Shown piece after piece: positions 34,736 to 42,043 of a DNA stretch of 42,043 nt. The notes beneath the pieces were generated by a model. The model searched no databases. It saw only the letters and a program-made list of their open reading frames with translations, and had not been told where the DNA came from. Made by a program: the position numbers and the translations under genes. The stretch is from assembly GCA_902776975.1 (NCBI GenBank), contig CACYSI010000005.1:1-42043 (forward strand). The letters run 5' to 3'. Every line of letters starts with the position of its first letter. Position 1 is the first letter of the stretch. This DNA is from an uncultured Ruminococcus sp. (GTDB lineage: Bacteria > Bacillota > Clostridia > Oscillospirales > Acutalibacteraceae).

Positions 34736-34764
34736 ATAATATACCAAAGCGGACACTTTTGCAA
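34736..34764 (-). promoter_or_regulatory. Sigma-A promoter of the aminotransferase gene
   Basis: On the minus strand TTGCAA, a 17-base spacer and TATTAT lie about 100 bases before the ATG at 34633. Confidence 0.7.
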
Positions 34765-34927
34765 CATTTTTATACAAATCCTGCAAACTTTGTAGAATAT
34801 ATAGTATAAAGCCGCCTGCCCGACCTCATATATGGTCAATTTGCAGCCGAATCGCGCTTTTCCGGTAACAATCAAAAAAACTTCACCTTTATAATCAGCG
34901 GGATATTCGATCTCATTTTAATCGGTT

Positions 34928-34999
34928 GAGATTGCCGCGGGGCGCATTTCAGATCGTCATTGCGAGGAGGAACAAGGTTCCGACGCGGCAATCTCTACC
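34928..34999. repeat. REP-like palindromic repeat R3, copy 2 with inverted half-copy
   Basis: A full copy (34953-34999, containing TCGTCATTGCGAGGAGG) is preceded by an inverted half-copy. GAGATTGCCGCG at 34928-34939 pairs perfectly with CGCGGCAATCTC at 34984-34995. An internal GGAAC/GTTCC stem also occurs. It is the only notable structure besides the promoter and terminator in the 440-base gap between the aminotransferase and the BY-kinase gene. Confidence 0.7.
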
Positions 35000-35036
35000 T
35001 TTTCCTTTGCGCCCCTCGCTATGACTGTTTTAAATA

Positions 35037-35069
35037 AAAACTCCCCCGCGAATGGTCGCGGAGGAGCAA
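35037..35069 (-). terminator. Terminator of the Wzz/BY-kinase operon
   Basis: CTCCTCCGCG pairs with CGCGGGGGAG (one G-T pair) around a short loop and is followed by TTTTTATTT on the minus strand, directly after the kinase stop codon. Confidence 0.85.
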
Positions 35070-35073
35070 AAGC

Positions 35074-35802
35074 TCAATAGCCGTAGCCGTATTTGTAACC
35101 GTACTTGTTATAACCCTTTTTGGACTTGATATCGCATCCTACCTTGAGGAACCCGATGATCTTTGTATCGGCGATCTTGATGCTCTGCAGGGCGCTCTCG
35201 ATATCACCGTGGGTGGTGACTCGCTCTCTGACTACAAAAACATAACCCGCTACATAGTTCTTCAAGAGCAGAGTATCGGCAACTACGCCGAGAGGAGGCG
35301 TATCCATGATAACATATTCATACTCCTGCTTTGCCTTGTTTATGAACTCTTCAAATATAGACGAGCCGAGCAGCTCTGAAGGGTTGGGCGGTATGGCTCC
35401 CGAGGTGAGTACATCGAGAAAAGAGATAACGTCCCTGTGTACAGACTGATAAAAATCCGTGAACTGACCTAAGACATCGGACAGTCCCGTCTCGTTTTTG
35501 AGCTTTAGCAGATTATGCAGATTGGGACGGCGCAGGTCGGTATCTATCAGCAGGACCCTCTTGCCCATCTTAGCCAGGGAGATAGCCAGATTGACCGTAG
35601 CGGTACTCTTGCCCTCGCCCTTTGACCATGATGTGACGGCGACACAGTTGCTCTGGTTAGCGGTAAGCGAGAACATCAGGTTGGTTCTGGCAATTTTATA
35701 GCCCTCGACTATAGCGAATTTTGAATCATTGGAGATCACATTTCTCGCCTTATCGGTATTAGCTTTGACTTTGTTCTTAGTGTTCTTTTTTATGAGCTTC
35801 AT
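35074..35802 (-). CDS. CpsD/CapB-type bacterial tyrosine kinase
   Basis: BY-kinases pair with a Wzz-like membrane protein and control polysaccharide export by autophosphorylation of a tyrosine cluster. The Walker A site is GEGKST (62-67). The Walker A' motif LLIDTDLRRPN and a Walker B segment VIMDTPPLG follow. The C-terminus is strikingly tyrosine-rich (KGYNKYGYKYGYGY), the expected phosphorylation cluster. The start overlaps the upstream Wzz-like gene by 4 bases. No glycosyltransferase or export gene is nearby, so the polysaccharide it serves cannot be named. Confidence 0.93.
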   Translation of the reverse strand: MKLIKKNTKNKVKANTDKARNVISNDSKFAIVEGYKIARTNLMFSLTANQSNCVAVTSWSKGEGKSTATVNLAISLAKMGKRVLLIDTDLRRPNLHNLLKLKNETGLSDVLGQFTDFYQSVHRDVISFLDVLTSGAIPPNPSELLGSSIFEEFINKAKQEYEYVIMDTPPLGVVADTLLLKNYVAGYVFVVRERVTTHGDIESALQSIKIADTKIIGFLKVGCDIKSKKGYNKYGYKYGYGY

Positions 35803-36497
35803 CTCTTCTTACTACCGCCTTCCTGATCAAGGTCAACTATCTCAGCAAATACAGGTATATTATACTGCTTATACAGATCGTCGTCGGACTTGATGGTCGT
35901 ATCAACTATCTCAAGCAGGAAAGATATCACCAGAGACAGCACCAGTCCGACCAAAAAGCCTATAAGGACGAATTTAGTCTTATTGGGTGAAGAAGGAGAA
36001 GACGGCACCGCCGCTACATCTACCGTATCGACCTTACCGCCGTCGCCGAAATACTTTTTGAATACCTCGGGAGCGGTATTGGCGACAAGGTTAGCTATGT
36101 TAGCGGCAGTATGAGGATCCGAAGATGATGAGGTTATACGCAGAAAATACGAGTCCTCGATGACGCTGATGCTGACGTTCGCGCCGCTGATGATGCTCTT
36201 CATGGTAGGATCAACGGTAAACAGCGTCGAGCAGGTGTTAGCCAGCATGACCGAAGAGTTGATATCGTTGATATTTACCTTTTCTCCCGACGCCGAAGAT
36301 GTAGTGCTGCCCAGATCAGACTCAAGGGTATTGCCGTTCTGTACAAGTATCAGCGCGCTGGTGGTATAGGTCGGCGTCACCATGTAGCTGACATACACAA
36401 AAGATATAACTACACCCAACAGTGTTATGATAATGATCAGCTTGATGTGACTCAAGAACATCTTGAACAGATCGCCGATCGTGATTTGTTTAGTCAT
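35799..36497 (-). CDS. Wzz/CpsC-type chain-length regulator and kinase activator
   Basis: This membrane protein has two transmembrane segments (about 18-42 and 180-202) that flank an extracytoplasmic domain, the usual Wzz plan. The cytoplasmic C-terminal tail (about 205-232) would activate the BY-kinase. GGAGG sits 6 bases before the ATG at 36497, giving 232 residues; an open frame further upstream is leader. A short perfect palindrome, ACGGGA-CT-TCCCGT, lies about 25 bases upstream. The gene is orphaned from any exopolysaccharide cluster. Confidence 0.9.
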   Translation of the reverse strand: MTKQITIGDLFKMFLSHIKLIIIITLLGVVISFVYVSYMVTPTYTTSALILVQNGNTLESDLGSTTSSASGEKVNINDINSSVMLANTCSTLFTVDPTMKSIISGANVSISVIEDSYFLRITSSSSDPHTAANIANLVANTAPEVFKKYFGDGGKVDTVDVAAVPSSPSSPNKTKFVLIGFLVGLVLSLVISFLLEIVDTTIKSDDDLYKQYNIPVFAEIVDLDQEGGSKKR

Positions 36498-36657
36498 AAA
36501 TACCTCCGCTCGGATAAACGGGACTTCCCGTACTTTTACCGATTTCCGATTAACACTATAACAGAAATCAGAATTAATCATTCTATATTATATATCAGCT
36601 TTCGATATTATTATTCTGCATCAGAATTATTTATCGGAATATTTTGTAAACTTTAGC

Positions 36658-36697
36658 TAAAAAAAGAAACAAGCGTCTCCGAAACCGAAAACGCTTG
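36658..36697 (-). terminator. Terminator of oadG-oadB
   Basis: CAAGCGT pairs with ACGCTTG around a 14-base loop and is followed by TTTCTTTTTTT on the minus strand, about 16 bases past the oadB stop codon. Confidence 0.8.
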
Positions 36698-36713
36698 CCG
36701 AATAATCAGTAAA

Positions 36714-37955
36714 TCATCCCAGCACGCTGAGCAGTACGCCCGCCGCTACGGCAGAGCCGATAACGCCCGCTACATTGGGGCCCATGGCGTGCATGAGCAG
36801 GAAGTTGCCGGGATCCTCCTCCTGACCGACCTTGTTGGCTACTCGCGCCGCCATGGGAACAGCGGATACGCCCGCCGAGCCGATAAGAGGATTGATCTTG
36901 CCGCCCGAGAACTTATACATCAGCTTGCCGAACAGTACGCCGCAGGCTGTGCCCATACAGAAGGCGAGCAGACCGAGTCCGACTATGCCGAGAGTCTCGA
37001 GCTTGAGGAACACGGTACCCGTAGCGGTAGCGCCGACAGTGACTCCGAGGAAGATGGTGATGATATTCATAAGCTCATTCTGAGCTGTCTTTGAGATACG
37101 CTCTACAACGCCGCTCTCCTTGAACAGGTTGCCGAGCATCAGCATACCTACCAGAGGCGCCGCCGAAGGCAGCACGATGGCGCAGATGATAACGACTATG
37201 ATCGGGAAGATGATCTTCTCGAGCTTAGACACGGGTCTGAGCTGACCCATGACCACGGAGCGCTCCTTCTTGGTGGTGAGCAGCTTCATGATAGGCGGCT
37301 GGATGATGGGCACCAGCGCCATGTACGAGTATGCCGCTACGGCTATGGGGCCGAGCAGCTCGGGGGCGAGCTTGGATGTGACATAGATAGCGGTAGGGCC
37401 GTCGGCGCCGCCGATGATGCCGATAGCGCCCGACTGAGCGGGAGTGAAGCCTAAGAGTATGGCTCCGATGAAGGTGATGAATATACCTATCTGAGCCGCC
37501 GCTCCGAGGATGAAGCTCTTGGGGTTGGCGATGAGCGGGCCGAAGTCGGTCATACAGCCGATGCCCAAGAAGATGAGCGGAGGATAAATACCTAACTTTA
37601 CGCCCTGATACAGATAGTAGAGCAGTCCGCCGTAGGTAGGCACGTTATAATACTGCACGCCGTCGAGAGTGGTGGTGGCGTAGCTTATCACCTGCCCCTG
37701 ATGCGCCGCCTCATACGCGGAGCACTCTATCAGCTCCGTAGAAGGCGCGCCCATGATGGCGGGGTAAAGATTTACGAGCAGCATACCGAAGGCTATCGGC
37801 AGCAGCAAAAGCGGCTCATACTGCTTCTTGATAGCAAGATACAGCAAAAAGCACGCTACAACGATCATCACATAATTCTGCCACACGAGCTGAGTAAAGC
37901 CCGAGTCGAGCCACAAGCCCTTGAGCGCTTCAAGGAATCCGTTTATTATACCCAT
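36714..37955 (-). CDS. oadB: Sodium-pump decarboxylase beta subunit
   Basis: OadB/GcdB/MmdB-type subunits couple decarboxylation of a biotin-bound carboxyl group to export of two sodium ions. The protein has about 9-11 hydrophobic segments and the hallmark GGADGPTAIY, which contains the conserved functional aspartate. The 413 residues match the shorter family members. AAGGAGG precedes the ATG. It follows oadG directly. No alpha (carboxyltransferase) or biotin-carrier gene is in the window, so the substrate (oxaloacetate, methylmalonyl-CoA or glutaconyl-CoA) is not determined. Confidence 0.95.
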   Translation of the reverse strand: MGIINGFLEALKGLWLDSGFTQLVWQNYVMIVVACFLLYLAIKKQYEPLLLLPIAFGMLLVNLYPAIMGAPSTELIECSAYEAAHQGQVISYATTTLDGVQYYNVPTYGGLLYYLYQGVKLGIYPPLIFLGIGCMTDFGPLIANPKSFILGAAAQIGIFITFIGAILLGFTPAQSGAIGIIGGADGPTAIYVTSKLAPELLGPIAVAAYSYMALVPIIQPPIMKLLTTKKERSVVMGQLRPVSKLEKIIFPIIVVIICAIVLPSAAPLVGMLMLGNLFKESGVVERISKTAQNELMNIITIFLGVTVGATATGTVFLKLETLGIVGLGLLAFCMGTACGVLFGKLMYKFSGGKINPLIGSAGVSAVPMAARVANKVGQEEDPGNFLLMHAMGPNVAGVIGSAVAAGVLLSVLG

Positions 37956-37966
37956 ATCTGTCCTCC

Positions 37967-38341
37967 TTAAAACGGTCTTACGCTGTCGGCAAGTCCGGCG
38001 TTACGCCAGGCGCTGCCGCGCGGATTCGACTTGCGGATGCTTTTGACGCGTACTTCAGACGATGAATACACCGAGTAGACCGCAGCCGAGATCACGGCGA
38101 TGAGCTCGTCCTCATCCGTATCCGGCTCGGCCTCGACTATGACGGCGGGCTCGTCATCGGGCTCGCGTACCGCCTTTGGCAGGTCGGCGTTGCGAGACGC
38201 TTTTTTATCACTCTTTTTGTTCTGAATGTTGTAGATTATCGTTCCGTACAGCTTGATAATGCCTATCAGGGCAAACAGCACGGCGAAAACAACGGAAAAA
38301 CCCGTCAGCAGTATAGTGACGGACAGACCGAGGTTATCCAC
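37967..38341 (-). CDS. oadG: Sodium-pump decarboxylase gamma subunit
   Basis: Gamma subunits anchor the decarboxylase to the membrane. The 124-residue product has one N-terminal helix (about 5-32, LGLSVTILLTGFSVVFA), a charged linker and a C-terminal segment ending in SAWRNAGLADSVRPF, which resembles the OadG family tail. The start codon is GTG, with AGGAGG 8 bases upstream. It is the first gene of an oadG-oadB unit with its own sigma-A promoter at 38415-38443. Confidence 0.85.
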   Translation of the reverse strand: MDNLGLSVTILLTGFSVVFAVLFALIGIIKLYGTIIYNIQNKKSDKKASRNADLPKAVREPDDEPAVIVEAEPDTDEDELIAVISAAVYSVYSSSEVRVKSIRKSNPRGSAWRNAGLADSVRPF

Positions 38342-38414
38342 TTGATCATCCTCCTGTCATTGAGGGTCATATATTGGTATCAGTTGATTTACAACCCATA
38401 TTAATCTATCTTAT

Positions 38415-38443
38415 AGTATACTACAAACAAAACACAATTTCAA
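38415..38443 (-). promoter_or_regulatory. Sigma-A promoter of oadG-oadB
   Basis: On the minus strand TTGAAA, a 17-base spacer and TATACT lie about 70 bases before the GTG start. Confidence 0.85.
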
Positions 38444-38475
38444 CCACTAATACAAAGTTTCATTAAAACACATTA

Positions 38476-38571
38476 ATACTAATTTCAATTAAAACGCTTA
38501 AACAAGATATTTGCGGAAAATTTCGCAGAGCAAGGCGGAGATCGCAGGCAGGCTGGCGCCTGTCAAGATCG
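38476..38571. mobile_element. MITE-like element R2, right-truncated copy
   Basis: This segment matches the first 96 bases of the complete element at 5395 with one difference. Beyond it the sequence diverges and no right terminal repeat is recognisable, so this copy seems to have lost its right end. It lies just upstream of the oadG promoter. It shares the 440-base gap between oadG and spoIVA with the heptad arrays and the spoIVA terminator. Confidence 0.75.
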
Positions 38572-38652
38572 TATAACAATTATTGCCGATACCGAGGTGA
38601 TTTATTTCGATCAGACGCGCGTATCAAGCCCCTACCCTACAATAATATCCGC

Positions 38653-38687
38653 CAACCACCAACCACCAACTACCAACCACCAACTAT
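38653..38687. repeat. Heptanucleotide tandem array CAACYAC (5 units)
   Basis: Five perfect-length 7-base units: CAACCAC, CAACCAC, CAACTAC, CAACCAC and CAACTAT. They form a uniform array between the MITE copy and the next heptad array. Confidence 0.8.
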
Positions 38688-38717
38688 GTTCAAAAACGCG
38701 GTCACGCGTTTCCCGAA

Positions 38718-38745
38718 ACTCCTAATTCCTAATTCCTAACTCCTA
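38718..38745. repeat. Heptanucleotide tandem array AYTCCTA (4 units)
   Basis: ACTCCTA, ATTCCTA, ATTCCTA and ACTCCTA lie directly before the spoIVA terminator. They are the reverse complement of the array upstream of whiA. Confidence 0.8.
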
Positions 38746-38747
38746 AC

Positions 38748-38776
38748 TAAAAAGGGAGCGGCTCAAAACCGCTCCC
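38748..38776 (-). terminator. Terminator of spoIVA
   Basis: GGGAGCGG pairs with CCGCTCCC around a 7-base loop, followed by TTTTT on the minus strand, 6 bases past the spoIVA stop codon. Confidence 0.9.
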
Positions 38777-38781
38777 GTAGA

Positions 38782-40260
38782 TCACAGTATGATACATATC
38801 AGCCCGTTACAGCCGTCGTTGATTATCTTCTCTACCGTCTCCCCTATCTTGAGCCGTGCCTTTTCGGGCATACGGTACAGCTTGTTGTGCAGTCCCTCGT
38901 TTACAAGGTCGCTGACAGACTTGCCGAAGATATTGCTGTCCCATATCTTGGCGGGGCTCTCCTCAAACTCTCTGAGCAGATACGACACAAGCTCCTCGCT
39001 CTGCTGCTCCGAGCCGACTATGGGCGTGACCTCGGCGTTGGTACACACGCGCATCATGTGTATGCTGGGCGCCGACGCCTTGAGTCGGATGCCGTACTTG
39101 CCGCCCTGGCGCACTATCTCGGGCTCTTCAAGGCTGAGCTCCTCCATAGTGGGCATCACGATACCGTAGCCTTTTTCGAGCACATCTTCATACGCGGCGC
39201 CTATGCGGTCATAACGGCTCTTGGCGTCAGAGAGCTCGCACATCCTCTCCATAAGCTCACGCTCACTGTGTATCTCTATGCCGCTCTTCTCGCTGAGTAT
39301 GCTGTAGAACAGCTCGGGGCTGAGCGTAACCGTCATATCGGCTCTGCCTGTGCCCAGATCCATAGAGCTGAGCTCAGCCGAGCTGATATACTCGTTGTCG
39401 GCGAGAGCTGACGAGACGTCCTGAACCTCGCGTATCCTCGATATATCGCGGGCTTTGTCCCTGATGGCTCCGTATACCGACGCCCTGAGCCAGTTGTCCT
39501 TATCGAGACCGTTGAGCCAGTCGGGGATATCGACGTGTATCTCCCTTACGGGGAACTCGAACAACAGTGACGCGAGTATGCCCTTGACGGTGTTCTCGTC
39601 CATATCGGCGCAGTCTACGGGTATGGCAGGAGCGCCGTATCTGCGGCTCAGCTCTGCCGCCAGAGCAACAGATGACGAGCTCTCGGGAGCTACGGTGTTG
39701 AGCAGGATGACATAGGGCTTGCCCGCGGCGGACAGCTCAGCCGCTACCCTCTCCTCCGCCCTGACGTAATCCTCGCGGGATATATCGCCGATAGAGCCGT
39801 CGGTAGTTATCATGATACCTATGGTGCCGTGGTCTGTGATGACCTTCTTGGTGCCGAGCTCCGCAGCCTTGCGAAAAGGCATCTCGTCGTCGCTCCACGG
39901 TGTGCGCACCATACGCTCGCCATCCTCTTCGATATAGCCCATGGCGGACTCTACGATATATCCCACACAGTCTATCATACGCACCCTGAGGTGAGCGTTG
40001 CCGTCGAGGGTTATGCCGACGGCGTTTTCGGGCACGAACTTAGGCTCGGTGGTCATGATGGTCCTGCCCGCCGCGCTCTGAGGCAGCTCGTCTGTAGCCC
40101 GCTCTCTGAGATTTTCATCGGCTATATTAGGCAGCACCAGGGTCTCCATAAAACGCTTTATAAAGGTGGATTTGCCCGTCCTGACAGGCCCTACCACCCC
40201 TATGTAAATATCTCCGCCGGTACGGCTCTCGATATCCTTATATATGCTTCTCTCTTCCAT
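38782..40260 (-). CDS. spoIVA: Stage IV sporulation protein A (spore coat basement ATPase)
   Basis: SpoIVA polymerises on the outer forespore membrane using ATP and forms the platform on which the coat is built. The Walker A site GPVRTGKST lies at residues 24-32, and the family segment DCVGYIVESAMGYIEEDG follows. The 492 residues equal the usual length. The C-terminal region (about 400-492), used for assembly and partner binding, is intact. GGAGG lies before the ATG. It follows sipL by about 80 bases. A clear promoter of its own was not found, so read-through from sipL is possible. Confidence 0.98.
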   Translation of the reverse strand: MEERSIYKDIESRTGGDIYIGVVGPVRTGKSTFIKRFMETLVLPNIADENLRERATDELPQSAAGRTIMTTEPKFVPENAVGITLDGNAHLRVRMIDCVGYIVESAMGYIEEDGERMVRTPWSDDEMPFRKAAELGTKKVITDHGTIGIMITTDGSIGDISREDYVRAEERVAAELSAAGKPYVILLNTVAPESSSSVALAAELSRRYGAPAIPVDCADMDENTVKGILASLLFEFPVREIHVDIPDWLNGLDKDNWLRASVYGAIRDKARDISRIREVQDVSSALADNEYISSAELSSMDLGTGRADMTVTLSPELFYSILSEKSGIEIHSERELMERMCELSDAKSRYDRIGAAYEDVLEKGYGIVMPTMEELSLEEPEIVRQGGKYGIRLKASAPSIHMMRVCTNAEVTPIVGSEQQSEELVSYLLREFEESPAKIWDSNIFGKSVSDLVNEGLHNKLYRMPEKARLKIGETVEKIINDGCNGLICIIL

Positions 40261-40342
40261 TAAGTCCTCCGTGAATCTGCGGCTGAAGTCGATACCGCTC
40301 AGCCTGTATACTGTATATGAATAACTGTCATCGGTGATGGTA

Positions 40343-41869
40343 TCACGCGGTTGGTATCAAAAGCATGACGCCTCCCTCTACGGTGTCGCCGTCGATGTCG
40401 TTCTCGGCGATGATATCCTCGGGACGGGAGCAAAACCGCTTAGAGATATCCCACACGTTGTCGCCGCTGTCGGTGTAGTAAAGTATCAGCGAGCCCTCGG
40501 CGCGGCGCGCGGGCGCGTCGTCATCAGCTCGTACCGAGGTCAGCGCGGCACAGCTCCTGCGTGAGCTGAGCGTAAGTCTGAAGCACAGCTCCGCCCTGAG
40601 CTCTACTGACGTCGAGTCGGTCATGCGGTAGCTCAGGCTGTCCAAGCCCGCCTGCACGGACTCTACGCACTCTCTGCCCCCGGTGTCGGGCTTGAAGCTG
40701 AACTCTGCGTCGCGCTCAACACAGCGCAGCTCGCCGTCGGTGTCACGGTACATCATACTCACACGCAGGCGCACCTCGAGCACGGCGCCGCCTTCAACAG
40801 CGGTAGGAGTCACGGTGAGCCTCTCACAGTGCAGGTCGATTATCTCGGAGATACTGTTGTCCACCGATATGGCTGCCTTGCCTATATCGCTGAAGCTCTT
40901 AGTGAGCACGGAGCATACGCACGAGAACGGCGCCAGCCTTGTCTCAGCCTCGCGGTCGGTCGAGAAAGCGTCGAGGATGATCCCTATCTCCCTCTCGTTA
41001 TAGCACACAGCCGAGAAGCACAGCTTAGCCTCGAGACTCAGCAGAGCGGAGCCGTCGAGCGCGTCGCCTCCGAGCCGCAGCTCATCGCTCATCACATCGA
41101 GCCTGCCGTCTATGACCGAGCTCTCATCAGCGCCGTCGCAGTCTATGACTCTCGATACAGGCAGACTGTATGACATACACTCGGTCTTGCAGCTCTCGAT
41201 ATCGCTCAGATACATCAGCTCGAGCTTCAGCTCAGCGCTGAGCATGATCTTGCCGTGCATAGCCTTGAGCTCGGTTATCTTAGCGCTGAGACGGTGTGAC
41301 AGTACCGAGCTGATATCGGTCTTTGCCCCCGCGGGTATCTCCTCCTGAACGGTAAAGCTCTCGGTACACAGTCCGCTGAGGTCGGATACCTCCATACACT
41401 CTCTCCTGATCTGCAGGTCGTTGTCGGAAGAGTCGGAACAATAGCACAGATCGCTCTTGACGCAGACCTTGACGCGCAGAGAGAAGGCTCCGTGCAGACT
41501 CAGCTTGCGCGGGCTGAGCGCCCTGCAGTTGATATACTCGGGCTTTAAGTCGGTGATCACGGCGCAGTCGGACGGGAGCTCCCCTACGGGTATGCTCTCG
41601 GAGAACGGCTGAGTATACTCATACGAGCGTATACAGCCCCGGTCGCCGTCGACATACATCACCCTAACGCATGAGCCGCCCTCGATATTCAGACGATCCG
41701 CGCCGATACCCGACATATACACCTTCGGGATGAGCTTGCAGCACAGTATACGCTCGATATCGGGGCAGTAGTCGGGCAGGGTCAGCTCGATATCCACCGG
41801 CTGCTCCGCCGCCGTATCGAGCGCGCTCGTGAGCTGTCCGATACATTTCTTTTCAAGATTATATTCCAT
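40343..41869 (-). CDS. sipL: SipL-like SPOCS/LysM spore coat morphogenesis protein
   Basis: The protein has DUF3794/SPOCS-type regions (the first about residues 30-120, with LPDYCPDIERILCCK) and a C-terminal LysM domain (about 460-508, beginning DSGDNVWDISKRF). This architecture and its 508 residues match SipL of Clostridioides difficile, which binds SpoIVA through its LysM domain and replaces Bacillus SpoVID. Its position directly upstream of spoIVA supports this role. AAGGAG lies 8 bases before the ATG, and a sigma-E-like promoter precedes it. Other DUF3794-LysM proteins exist, so orthology is likely rather than proven. Confidence 0.85.
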   Translation of the reverse strand: MEYNLEKKCIGQLTSALDTAAEQPVDIELTLPDYCPDIERILCCKLIPKVYMSGIGADRLNIEGGSCVRVMYVDGDRGCIRSYEYTQPFSESIPVGELPSDCAVITDLKPEYINCRALSPRKLSLHGAFSLRVKVCVKSDLCYCSDSSDNDLQIRRECMEVSDLSGLCTESFTVQEEIPAGAKTDISSVLSHRLSAKITELKAMHGKIMLSAELKLELMYLSDIESCKTECMSYSLPVSRVIDCDGADESSVIDGRLDVMSDELRLGGDALDGSALLSLEAKLCFSAVCYNEREIGIILDAFSTDREAETRLAPFSCVCSVLTKSFSDIGKAAISVDNSISEIIDLHCERLTVTPTAVEGGAVLEVRLRVSMMYRDTDGELRCVERDAEFSFKPDTGGRECVESVQAGLDSLSYRMTDSTSVELRAELCFRLTLSSRRSCAALTSVRADDDAPARRAEGSLILYYTDSGDNVWDISKRFCSRPEDIIAENDIDGDTVEGGVMLLIPTA

Positions 41870-41897
41870 ATTTCTCGCTCCTTATGCTTGCTGATAA

Positions 41898-41926
41898 AGT
41901 ATATGGTTAAGCCTGCGGGATTATTA
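41898..41926 (-). promoter_or_regulatory. Sigma-E-like promoter of sipL-spoIVA
   Basis: On the minus strand TAATAAT, a 14-base spacer and CATATACT match the sigma-E consensus at 6 of 7 and 7 of 8 positions. Transcription would start about 22 bases before the sipL ATG, with the RBS between. Confidence 0.55.
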
Positions 41927-41944
41927 CTTACTGTTTCAGAAATA

Positions 41945-42043
41945 ATACTAATCCTTGATAAAAAGATTTAATCAGATATTAGTGATATATTTCGGATAGC
42001 GCGACGGGAGACGCAGACAGGCTGGCGCCTGTCAAGGAGCCCA
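41945..42043. mobile_element. MITE-like element R2, diverged copy cut by the window end
   Basis: It starts with ATACTAAT and aligns without gaps to the copy at 38476 through to the shared GGCTGGCGCCTGTCAAG near 42035. The middle has many substitutions, while the ends of the alignment are conserved. The element continues beyond the window. Confidence 0.6.

Noticed and set aside
38653-38745. Heptad arrays as a CRISPR remnant
   Set aside because: Units are 7 bases without spacers, and no cas gene is present.
40261-40342. A sigma-E promoter for spoIVA (TATACAGT as -10)
   Set aside because: The -10 fits 7 of 8 bases but no acceptable -35 was found at 14 or 15 bases.

Overview
The window looks like chromosomal housekeeping and sporulation DNA from an endospore-forming Clostridia, probably a Ruminococcus-like member of the Oscillospiraceae. 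The evidence is a CIRCE-controlled groESL operon, the Gram-positive yab cluster (spoVB/yabM, mazG, hup, rqcP, yabP, yabQ, divIC, yabR), HPr kinase, HemZ, SpoIVA, a clostridial SipL-type protein and CotF-type coat proteins. The species is an inference. Nearly every gene is on the minus strand; only the DUF421/DUF4363 pair is on the plus strand. I see no rRNA, tRNA, CRISPR array, prophage, transposase or defence island.

Layout from left to right, although transcription runs mostly right to left. 1-700: two small coat-type genes. 800-2850: groES-groEL with promoter and CIRCE. 2870-4210: an orphan substrate-binding protein whose end has been overwritten by a dispersed repeat. 4270-5600: a THUMP RNA methyltransferase with a 158-bp MITE-like element directly upstream. 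5640-11550: hpf and the yab cluster, read from a sigma-A promoter near 11535. 11560-29150: one long co-directional block, hprK-murB-rapZ-whiA-xseB-ispA-dxs-tlyA-nadK-argR-recN-recJ-rel-dtd-MBL hydrolase-hemZ. It joins several conserved modules (cell wall and carbon control, isoprenoid and NADP synthesis, DNA repair, stringent response). 29340-30290: DUF421/DUF4363 membrane genes. 30290-30740: a palindromic repeat region. 30746-33207: secD-secF. 33289-34764: an aminotransferase. 35040-36500: an orphan Wzz/BY-kinase pair. 36660-38440: oadB-oadG sodium-pump subunits. 38750-41926: spoIVA and sipL, which encode the basement layer of the spore coat. The window ends inside another MITE-family copy.

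The genes are mostly well known. The unexplained structure is in the intergenic DNA. (1) A repeat seen at two loci has a hairpin in which four base pairs differ by matched changes on both sides. (2) A MITE-like family has one complete copy, one truncated copy and one diverged copy. (3) Heptanucleotide tandem arrays of closely related sequence lie in four intergenic regions. (4) A palindromic element is flanked by two identical terminator-like hairpins. (5) Sigma-E-like promoters precede three sporulation transcription units. I did not find a convincing new multi-gene system; the repeat with the covarying hairpin is the best lead.
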